From an uncultured Oscillospiraceae bacterium (GTDB lineage Bacteria > Bacillota > Clostridia > Oscillospirales > Oscillospiraceae), in contig CAKTGM010000005.1 of NCBI GenBank assembly GCA_934561515.1, positions 42,751 through 106,750 of the forward strand: 64,000 nt of DNA, written 5' to 3'. Under the pieces are notes generated by a model, which saw only the letters and a program-made list of their open reading frames with translations, searched no databases and had not been told where the DNA came from. Shown here in pieces: positions 58,339 to 64,000 of the stretch (position 1 is its first letter; the number at the start of each line of letters is the position of its first letter). The translations under genes were made by a program, and so were the position numbers.

Positions 58339-58722
58339 TTATTTTCCGCAGCCGCCCTTGTCCTTAAGCGAGCACGCGCCCTTGAAGCCGCAGGCATTGC
58401 AGTGGTTGCTGGGGTCGGATACAACGCTGCCGCTCAGAAAGCCGAGCGCCGCGTCGTCCGCCTTTCCGGAAGCGCCGGGGAAGAGCATCACGCCCGCCGT
58501 GCCGACGGCGCGGCGCTCCTCGTCGCTGACCGCGCCGCAGATGAGCGCGTCGATGCCGTACTGCTCCAGAAGGGCGATCGCTTCCTCAAGCCCCGGCTGG
58601 GGCAGCGGCACGAGGAACTGGCGCATGATGCGCCCGTGGTCATCTTCATAAAAGTGGAACGCCTCCGCCCCGCCCATGGGGGAGAAAACGTCGTCGCCGC
58701 GAACGGGGATGCCAATGCGCAT
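58339..58722 (-). CDS. NifX/NifB-type cofactor-binding domain protein with C-terminal Cys cluster
   Basis: 127-residue protein of the dinitrogenase FeMo-cofactor superfamily fold (MRIGIPVRGDDVFSPMGGAEAFHFYE...). Beyond about residue 105 it has CNACGFKGACSLKDKGGCGK with four Cys that could bind an Fe-S cluster or metal. Such proteins occur widely in anaerobes without nitrogenase; role unknown. ATG 58720-58722 follows AAGGAGG. No nif genes are in the window. Confidence 0.85.
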   Translation of the reverse strand: MRIGIPVRGDDVFSPMGGAEAFHFYEDDHGRIMRQFLVPLPQPGLEEAIALLEQYGIDALICGAVSDEERRAVGTAGVMLFPGASGKADDAALGFLSGSVVSDPSNHCNACGFKGACSLKDKGGCGK

Positions 58723-58749
58723 GGCGAGGTCCTCCTTGTTTTTTCTTCC

Positions 58750-58777
58750 AGTATAACCGCAGCGGCGGGAAAAGCAA
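58750..58777 (-). promoter_or_regulatory. Promoter of NifX-like gene
   Basis: Minus strand TTGCTT (58772-58777), 16 bp, TATACT (58750-58755). Confidence 0.75.
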
Positions 58778-58796
58778 GTGCCGGAGCGGAAAATTT

Positions 58797-58832
58797 ACAA
58801 AAAGGAAGCGGGGCGGCACCGGCCGCCCCGCT
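58797..58832 (-). terminator. Terminator of lctP-hicDH-ilvE operon
   Basis: 11-bp GC stem AGCGGGGCGGC, 4-nt loop; on the minus strand TTCCTTTTTG follows. Confidence 0.88.
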
Positions 58833-58859
58833 CCGATGGGAGAAGAGAGAAACGCAAAA

Positions 58860-59924
58860 TCAGTCGATCGGGCAGGTCCAGCCGAAGGGGTCGGGCTTCG
58901 TGCCCCACTGGATGCCGGTCAGCTCATCGTAGAGCCTGCGGGAGAGCGTGCCGATCCTGCCGCCGTTGATCGGATAGTCCTTGCCGTTCCAGCTCAGCGC
59001 GCCGATGGGAGAGACGACGGCGGCAGTGCCGACGCACCACGCCTCCTCCAGCGCGCCGTTTTCGGCGGCCTTGAAGAGCTCGTCCACGCTCAGAAGGCGC
59101 TCTTCAACCGGAATGCCCCAGCTCCTGATGAGTTCGATGGACGACTTGCGCGTGATGCCGCGCAGGATGGAGCCGGTCAGCGCCGGGGTGACGACGGCGT
59201 CGCCGATCCTGAACATGACGTTCATGCCGCCGCCCTCCTCCACATACTTGCGCTCCACGCCGTCGAGCCACAAGACCTGCGAGTAGCCCTTGGCCTCGGC
59301 GCGCTCACCGGCGCGGGTGGACGCGCCGTAGTTGCCGCCGCACTTGGCTTCGCCCGTGCCGCCGCGCACCGCGCGCACGTCCTCCGTCTCGACCATGATG
59401 GGCACGGGCTTCAAGCCATCGGAAAAATAGCTGCCGGAGGGGGAGAGGATGATGGCAAAGGTCGCCTCGTGCACGCCGTGCAGGGCGAGCGTCGGGTCGG
59501 TGCCAAAGAGGAAGGGGCGGATGTAAAGGGACGTGCCGGGAGCGTCCGGCACCCAGGCCTTGTCGACCTTGACCGCGGTTTTGATGGCTTGCAGCGCGTC
59601 GTCGGGATCGAGCTGCGGCAGACCCAGACGCTCGCAGGAGCGGTTCAGGCGGGCGACATTTTCCCAGGGGCGGAAGAGCTGCACGCCGCCGTCGGGACGG
59701 CGATAGGCCTTTAACCCCTCAAAAACCTCTGTGCCGTAGTGCAGCACGCTTGCCGCGGGGGACATGGTGATGGGCCCGTAGGGCACGATGCGCGCATCGT
59801 GCCAGCCCTGATCGGCGCTGTAGTCCATGAGGAACATATGGTCGGTGAACACAGTGCCGAAGCCGAGACGGTCGGGCGCAGGCAGCGTGCCGGGATGCGT
59901 GGTTTTCGTGATCGTGATATTCAT
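58860..59924 (-). CDS. ilvE: Branched-chain amino acid aminotransferase
   Basis: PLP fold-type IV transaminase, 354 residues, of the longer IlvE class II group. The PLP Lys lies in GEAKCGGNYGASTRAG, and the family blocks SVLHYGTEVFEGLKAYRR and EEGGGMNVMF are clear. It interconverts leucine, isoleucine, valine and their keto acids with glutamate. It is last in an operon behind a 2-hydroxyisocaproate-type dehydrogenase and a lactate-type permease, so the likely direction here is amino acid to keto acid. Confidence 0.95.
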   Translation of the reverse strand: MNITITKTTHPGTLPAPDRLGFGTVFTDHMFLMDYSADQGWHDARIVPYGPITMSPAASVLHYGTEVFEGLKAYRRPDGGVQLFRPWENVARLNRSCERLGLPQLDPDDALQAIKTAVKVDKAWVPDAPGTSLYIRPFLFGTDPTLALHGVHEATFAIILSPSGSYFSDGLKPVPIMVETEDVRAVRGGTGEAKCGGNYGASTRAGERAEAKGYSQVLWLDGVERKYVEEGGGMNVMFRIGDAVVTPALTGSILRGITRKSSIELIRSWGIPVEERLLSVDELFKAAENGALEEAWCVGTAAVVSPIGALSWNGKDYPINGGRIGTLSRRLYDELTGIQWGTKPDPFGWTCPID

Positions 59925-59958
59925 AAGGATGACCTCCTGTCGATAATTGTTTGCGGAC

Positions 59959-60909
59959 TCAGATTTCCTTGAGATGCTCCATGTTGCGGCGGATGCCCTC
60001 GCAGCAGGCGTGGAAGGTGGCCTGCTCGCTTTCCGTCAGCGGCAGCTCGACGACCTGCTCAACGCCGTTTTCGCCGATGACGCAGGGAACGCCTGCAAAA
60101 AGCCCTTCCTCACCGTATTCGCCGCACAGCGCCGCGCTTGCCGGGAGGATGACCTTCTCGTCGTGCAGCACGGCGTAGGCCATGCGCGCGGCGGTCGTGG
60201 CGATGCCGTACTCGGTACAGAATTTTCCGGCAAAGGTGACCCAGCCGCCGCCGATGGACTCCTTTTGCAGCGCCTCGCGGTCAAAGCGGAAGCGCTCGTC
60301 CGTTTTGGCCCATGCATCGAGCGGCACGCCGCGGAAGCTGACGCAGGACCAGGGGGCGAACTGCTGGTTGCCGTGCTCGCCCAGCATATAGCAGGTGATG
60401 GACTTGTGGTCAAGACCGGTCTGGCGCGCGAGCGCGCTCAGAAGGCGCGAGGTGTCGAGCCCTGTGCCGGTGCCGAACACGCGGCCGCGGGGGAGGCCCA
60501 GATGCAGCGCCAGCTCGCGCGTGACGATATCGCAGGGGTTGGTGATGTTGATGAGCACGCCGTCAAAGCCGCTGGCCCTGATCTGTTCTGCATAGCCGCG
60601 CACGGCGGGGATCGTGAAGTCCATCTCGGTCAGGCGGTCGTGCGTGCCGCGCAGGAGCTCGATCTTGCCGACGCTGTTGACGATGACGTCGCAGACGCCG
60701 AGGTCGGAGAAGTCTCCGGCGCGCACCGTGACGCGATGGGGCATATAGGCGACCGCGTCGCGCAGATCCTGCACCTCGCTTGCGAGCTTCTGCTCATTCC
60801 GGTCGACGAGCACCAGCTCGTCCGCAATGCCCTGAATGGCCAGCGCATAAGCCGCATGTGCGCCGACATGACCCATGCCGACCACGCCGAGAATTCTTTT
60901 CTTTGCCAT
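59959..60909 (-). CDS. L-2-hydroxyisocaproate dehydrogenase-like (LDH/MDH family)
   Basis: NAD-dependent 2-hydroxyacid dehydrogenase, 316 residues. Rossmann loop VVGMGHVGAHAAY; catalytic His in MLGEHGNQQFAPWS. Instead of the lactate dehydrogenase loop (PGETRLDL) the substrate loop is LLRGTHDRLTE, matching L-HicDH enzymes, as do SGFDGVLINITNPCDIVTRE and GTGTGLDTSRLL. Reduction of branched-chain 2-keto acids to 2-hydroxy acids is therefore more likely than lactate formation. It shares its operon with ilvE (34-bp gap). ATG 60907-60909 follows GAAAGGAAG. Confidence 0.88.
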   Translation of the reverse strand: MAKKRILGVVGMGHVGAHAAYALAIQGIADELVLVDRNEQKLASEVQDLRDAVAYMPHRVTVRAGDFSDLGVCDVIVNSVGKIELLRGTHDRLTEMDFTIPAVRGYAEQIRASGFDGVLINITNPCDIVTRELALHLGLPRGRVFGTGTGLDTSRLLSALARQTGLDHKSITCYMLGEHGNQQFAPWSCVSFRGVPLDAWAKTDERFRFDREALQKESIGGGWVTFAGKFCTEYGIATTAARMAYAVLHDEKVILPASAALCGEYGEEGLFAGVPCVIGENGVEQVVELPLTESEQATFHACCEGIRRNMEHLKEI

Positions 60910-60972
60910 AAGAATACTTCCTTTCTCAAAAAACGGAATGTTGGTTGTTTGAACATTTGAAGATGACGGCCC

Positions 60973-62511
60973 TTATGCTCCGAAATGAGGAAAGAGCACG
61001 CAGGTATAGAGCATGGCGAGCGCCATGTACAAAACGAGGATGATGGCGAAGGCACGGAAGGTCTTTTTCATGACCTCGCTTTCGTTGCCGACCTGATCGA
61101 CCGTTGCGCAGGCGGCAACGGTGTTGTTCGGGCAGATGAGGTTGCCGAGCGAAGCGCCTGCGTTCTGCCCGGCGAAGACCGTGATCGGGTTCATGCCGAG
61201 CGAGGCTGCCGCGTCGATGTGCATCTGGGCAAACATGATGTTGGAGCCGAGGCCCGTGCCGGTGATGAACGCGCCGCTCGAACCGATGAGCACGGCCGCG
61301 GCGGGATAGAAGCGGCCGACGACGGCGGCAATGTCGGAGGCGAGGAGGTTCATCATGCCCGTGGAGGGGGACTGCATGATGTAGGCGACGATGAGCAGGC
61401 TGCCCATCGTGATGAGCACCGGCAGCACGCCGCTCACCGTGCGGAGGCAGACCGCCTTATAGGTCTTGAAGCGCACGCCGAGTGTCAGCGCGCCGAGGAT
61501 GCCGCAGAGGATGATGACGAGATCGACCCAGAAGATGTAGCCGAAGGTGCACATGACGGCAAAGCCGTTTTTCACCACGGCGGGAAAGCCGTAGCGCACG
61601 AGGGGGAGGATAACGAGCATATAAACATAGGGGGAGAGCGCCTTGAAGGAGCTGTATTTGCGTTGCTGCGCGGCACTTTTATGGCGAAATTCCTCAGGCG
61701 TCTTCACGCCGACGAGCTTGACATAGGCAACGGAGAGCAGGATGGAGATGAGGCCCGTGCCCATGGAGGTGACCTCCGCGCCGACGAAGTTGGAAAGGGC
61801 GAACATCGTAAGGCACGTGCTCGCGCCCGCGAAGGTGAGGTAGGGGAGGATGCCGCGGTAGCCCTTTTTGCCGAAGGCCATGCCGACCATGATGAAGGGA
61901 ATGATGAGCACGCCAAACATATGGAAGCGGCCGACCATGGCAGAATTGAGCGAAACGGTGGAAAGACCCGCCTCGACGAGCGCTGCGCCGCCGTTGATGG
62001 TCGTAAGGCCCGCGCCGCCCCACGAGGCGGGCGTTGCGTCACCGAGCAGCGCGACGGCAATGGCGGTGGCGGGCTGGAAGCCGAGCGCCACAAGGAAGGG
62101 GGCGGCGATGGCGGCGGGCGCGCCCGCGCCCGCTGCACCCTCAAGGAAGATCGGCAGCATCATGCCGATGATGACCACCTGCACGCGCCGGTCATCGCTG
62201 ATCTGCGCGATGGTGGACTTGACATCCTCAATGGCGCCCGTCTCACGAAGAAGATTCAGAATGGTGAACGCGCCGAAGACCATCAGCACGATTTTGAGGC
62301 CTTCCTTGATGCCCTTCCAGACCAGAGGATCGAGCACCTTGACAGTTTCGGCAAACCTTGCGCCGTCGAGGTTAAAGTAGGTGAAGGCGAGCAGCAGCGT
62401 CCATAAAAGCGCGGCGGGGGAGACGGTTTTCGCGGATTTTTTGAAGCCCAGGATGCCGACGAGCACAACGACGATCGGACTGAGCGCCATGAGGAAGTTT
62501 ACGAAGTCCAT
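60973..62511 (-). CDS. L-lactate permease family transporter (LctP)
   Basis: Integral membrane protein, 512 residues, about 13-14 hydrophobic segments, lactate permease family. Conserved regions visible are FLEGAAGAGAPAAIAAPFLV, ATPASWGGAGLTTING, GSSGAFITGTGLGSNIMFAQ and NAGASLGNLICPNN. Family members move L-lactate or glycolate with protons. Placed first in the operon with HicDH and IlvE, it may exchange a branched-chain 2-hydroxy acid. No clear promoter was found in the 94 bp before it. Confidence 0.92.
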   Translation of the reverse strand: MDFVNFLMALSPIVVVLVGILGFKKSAKTVSPAALLWTLLLAFTYFNLDGARFAETVKVLDPLVWKGIKEGLKIVLMVFGAFTILNLLRETGAIEDVKSTIAQISDDRRVQVVIIGMMLPIFLEGAAGAGAPAAIAAPFLVALGFQPATAIAVALLGDATPASWGGAGLTTINGGAALVEAGLSTVSLNSAMVGRFHMFGVLIIPFIMVGMAFGKKGYRGILPYLTFAGASTCLTMFALSNFVGAEVTSMGTGLISILLSVAYVKLVGVKTPEEFRHKSAAQQRKYSSFKALSPYVYMLVILPLVRYGFPAVVKNGFAVMCTFGYIFWVDLVIILCGILGALTLGVRFKTYKAVCLRTVSGVLPVLITMGSLLIVAYIMQSPSTGMMNLLASDIAAVVGRFYPAAAVLIGSSGAFITGTGLGSNIMFAQMHIDAAASLGMNPITVFAGQNAGASLGNLICPNNTVAACATVDQVGNESEVMKKTFRAFAIILVLYMALAMLYTCVLFPHFGA

Positions 62512-62605
62512 GGGGCAGTCTCTCTTTCTGAAAAATGTGGAATCGGGTGGATGGGGGCTATTTCCGCTTTTTTCGCCGGCCGAACGAGAAAAGTGAAATG
62601 CAAAG

Positions 62606-62640
62606 AAAAGAGGCTCCGTCTGATCGACGGAGCCTCTTTT
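62606..62640. terminator. Terminator of small membrane protein gene
   Basis: 15-bp stem AAAAGAGGCTCCGTC with a 5-nt loop; T-run on both strands. It serves the minus-strand gene at 62652. Confidence 0.9.
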
Positions 62641-62651
62641 ATGATCCTTCT

Positions 62652-62879
62652 CTATCTCGTGCGGGAAATCGGGAGAGAATGCAAAAAATGCGTCGTGATC
62701 CGGACGGTTTGTTCAGTTTTCTTTTCTGCGAGAAGCGCCAGAAGCAAAACAAAAATGGACGCCAGCAGAATAAGGCTGGCGTCCAGAATAATCATGCTGT
62801 TGTGTGCGGCGCAGGAGAAAGCGGCACAGTCTGCCTGTGCAAAGGAAAATGCTGCTGCATCAAAGAAGAACTTGGTCAT
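62652..62879 (-). CDS. 75-residue single-pass membrane protein
   Basis: Short protein with one strong membrane helix (about residues 28-51, MIILDASLILLASIFVLLLALLA), a Cys-containing N-terminal part and a basic C-terminal tail. No family recognised. It has a full set of signals: promoter at 62911-62939, AGAAAGGAG ribosome site 9 nt before ATG 62877-62879, and a terminator 12 bp after the stop, so it is likely real. Confidence 0.72.
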   Translation of the reverse strand: MTKFFFDAAAFSFAQADCAAFSCAAHNSMIILDASLILLASIFVLLLALLAEKKTEQTVRITTHFLHSLPISRTR

Positions 62880-62910
62880 CGGGGCTTTCTCCTTTCTTGA
62901 AGATGGGTGA

Positions 62911-62939
62911 AGTGTAGCACATATTATTTCTGACCGCAA
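62911..62939 (-). promoter_or_regulatory. Promoter of 75-residue membrane protein gene
   Basis: Minus strand TTGCGG (62934-62939), 17 bp, TACACT (62911-62916). Confidence 0.8.
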
Positions 62940-63061
62940 GAAGAAATTAGACTAATTATGCAGGATTGGACGAACGAACAAAAATGAAAAGCATGGCCTT
63001 TTCGACATTGTTAAAATGCAATAACGGCGCGCGCAGAAATCAGATGCGGCGCTGCAATTTT

Positions 63062-63092
63062 TCGCATAGGGACGTTCCGTGCGCCCATAGGA
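63062..63092 (+). promoter_or_regulatory. Possible sigma-E type promoter of sigK
   Basis: CGCATAGG near 63062 and CATAGGAT (63085-63092) loosely resemble the sigma-E -35 (TCATATT) and -10 (CATACAAT) elements with 15-bp spacing. No sigma-A promoter is seen, as expected for sigK. Weak. Confidence 0.3.
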
Positions 63093-63117
63093 TGAACAAA
63101 AACGGGAGGAATGCACC

Positions 63118-63459
63118 ATGGTTTCTGTCGCCCTGACGCTGCTGGCCCACGCGATGCTGCTGTCGCTGCACCTGTCGAGCGGGTCGTTTCCGCGTCCCCT
63201 TTCCGCCAAGGAGGAGCGCGCGTGCGTCGCGCGGATGCTCGAGGGGGACATGGACGCGCGCAATACGCTCATCGAGCACAATCTGCGCCTCGTCGCCCAC
63301 GTCGTCAAGAAGTACTACACCCGCACCGAGGAGCAAGACGACCTCGTCTCCGTCGGCACGATCGGGCTCATCAAGGGCGTTTCCAGCTACCGCCCCGAAA
63401 AAGGCACCCGCCTCGCAACCTACGCCGCCAAGTGCATCGAAAATGCTATACTAACGTAG
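63118..63459 (+). CDS. sigK: Sporulation sigma factor K, N-terminal half (interrupted)
   Basis: Mother-cell sigma factor for late sporulation. A hydrophobic pro-sequence (residues 1-22) is present, then SFPRPLSAKEER, DARNTLIEHNLRLVAHVVKKYY, LVSVGTIGLIKG and GTRLATYAAKCIEN, all region 1.2-2 of SigK. Full-length SigK is about 235 residues; this frame ends at residue 113 with TAG 63457-63459, just after CIEN. In Bacillus subtilis and Clostridioides difficile the skin element splits sigK in the same conserved region. ATG 63118 has GGGAGGA upstream. A functional gene would need excision of the element. Confidence 0.9.
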   Translation: MVSVALTLLAHAMLLSLHLSSGSFPRPLSAKEERACVARMLEGDMDARNTLIEHNLRLVAHVVKKYYTRTEEQDDLVSVGTIGLIKGVSSYRPEKGTRLATYAAKCIENAILT

Positions 63460-64000
63460 TGGAACAAATGGTGGTTAAGGTGGAAAACCATGAACCTTTT
63501 GGGGCAAAATGGTCTATATTCTGCCGCTTGAAAGTCCGCAGCTATGTATTGGCTGCGAATGTTGCAGGTACGTTAAAAGTTGCGCCGCTTCAAATTCTCA
63601 AGTTCCCGGTCGTCCTTCCACATAAGTTTTTGGATGCCGAGAAGTTCAATCTGCGGTTTTCGGACGCATCCGAGATCACGGAAATTGCGGACAAGCTGCG
63701 GTGGTATCGTTATCAAAAAGGACTTCGTCAGCGTGACGCGGCAGACTATGCGGGCATCGACCGCAGTACCTACATCCATTACGAAGAGGCAGGGCGGGAC
63801 TTTTATCCGAAGGAACATATGGAGAAACTGGCGGAGCTGTTTGAGGTACCGCTTGAGAATTTGCTGGATGACTATAACCTGTTTCTGCTGCGGGGACAGG
63901 GGAAGCAAATCAAAGCCATACGTCAGCGGCTCGGCTTGACGCAGAAGGTATATGCAGCGCAGCTTGGCGTCCCGCTGCAAAAGTTCAAGCGATGGGAACA
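63445..64000 (+). mobile_element. Left end of skin-like element within sigK, partial
   Basis: From about 63445 (AATG in the Asn codon of CIEN) the sequence departs from SigK, and base composition drops (about 50% GC by eye against about 60% before). The element encodes an XRE protein and continues beyond the window. Neither recombinase nor right end can be seen. The exact junction is uncertain by about 10 bp, since ATACT after AATG could still be sigK. Confidence 0.7.
63468..64000 (+). CDS. XRE-family HTH protein, partial at right edge
   Basis: The frame is open from ATG 63468 to the end (177 codons). After an N-terminal stretch of about 70 residues comes an HTH_3-type domain, LRWYRYQKGLRQRDAADYAGIDRSTYIHYEEAG, then a linker (HMEKLAELFEVPLENLLDD) and a second HTH start, IKAIRQRLGLTQKVYAAQLGVPLQKFKRWE. 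GTG codons at 63459, 63471 and 63480 are alternative starts; no strong ribosome site is visible. Codon use is more AT-rich than the host genes. It is probably a regulator of the element or plasmid/phage-derived cargo. Confidence 0.8.
   Translation, partial: MVVKVENHEPFGAKWSIFCRLKVRSYVLAANVAGTLKVAPLQILKFPVVLPHKFLDAEKFNLRFSDASEITEIADKLRWYRYQKGLRQRDAADYAGIDRSTYIHYEEAGRDFYPKEHMEKLAELFEVPLENLLDDYNLFLLRGQGKQIKAIRQRLGLTQKVYAAQLGVPLQKFKRWE

Noticed and set aside
63580..63939. Arg/Ser-rich plus-strand frame in the skin-like region
   Set aside because: The overlapping frame from 63468 encodes clear HTH domains, so this one is a shadow.
1..64000. tRNA or rRNA genes, CRISPR arrays, complete insertion sequences, replication origin
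   Set aside because: None seen on reading both strands: no regular short repeats with spacers, no transposase, no DnaA-box cluster, no tRNA-like cloverleaf noticed.

Overview
The window is GC-rich (about 60% by eye) bacterial chromosome, densely coded on both strands, with strong AGGAGG-type ribosome binding sites and many clear sigma-A promoters (17-bp spacers). A butyrate module (crt, hbd, bcd, etfBA), a T-box in front of thrS, RNase Y/YmdB, a NiaR-type regulator, TAXI-TRAP transport and a sigK gene all point to an anaerobic, spore-forming member of the Clostridia, most likely a butyrate-producing Oscillospiraceae relative (Oscillibacter/Intestinimonas/Flavonifractor type). That placement is inference from gene content, not from a marker gene.

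Layout. 1-5.1 kb (minus): oligopeptide ABC transporter, oppA-oppB-oppC, with oppC running off the left edge. 5.3-8.9 kb (minus): MFS exporter, M3 oligopeptidase and a small membrane protein. 9.1-12.9 kb (plus): M18 aminopeptidase, then a nucleoside salvage run (deoC, deoD, uridine-kinase-like). 13.0-14.7 kb: NiaR-type repressor followed by a palindromic operator, a promoter and a PfoR/EIIC-like membrane protein. 14.9-20.1 kb: BMP-type nucleoside ABC importer. 20.1-22.2 kb: GNAT, VanW, TrmB. 22.4-27.5 kb: crt-hbd and bcd-etfB-etfA with a possible Rex site. 27.7-29.1 kb: small lipoprotein, ModE-like regulator, zinc-ribbon protein. 29.1-31.2 kb: T-box and thrS. 31.4-35.1 kb: TAXI-TRAP transporter with DUF1850. 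35.2-39.9 kb: amidase, rny, ymdB, SbcD-like nuclease. 40-42.5 kb: two-component system. 42.6-46 kb: proS and an orphan peptide-binding lipoprotein. 46.2-52 kb: SDR, AEC transporter, gcvPA, gcvPB and an AcoX/NAD-kinase-like gene. 52-55.7 kb (minus): SH3 protein, cation/proton antiporter, MocR-type regulator. 56.1-58.3 kb: a decayed amidohydrolase joined in frame to the C-terminal half of a TRAP permease. 58.3-62.5 kb (minus): NifX-like protein, then a lctP-hicDH-ilvE operon for branched-chain hydroxy-acid metabolism. 62.6-62.9 kb: a small membrane protein. 63.1-64 kb: the N-terminal half of sigK, cut at the conserved CIEN position by lower-GC DNA that encodes an XRE protein, which looks like the left end of a skin-type element that continues past the window.

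The strongest second-look items are the interrupted sigK, the amidohydrolase/TRAP chimera with an in-frame TGA, the gcvP-AcoX operon without gcvT/gcvH, the lctP-hicDH-ilvE operon, and the NiaR-type operator placed on the promoter of a PfoR-family membrane protein. No tRNA, rRNA, CRISPR array or complete insertion sequence was seen.
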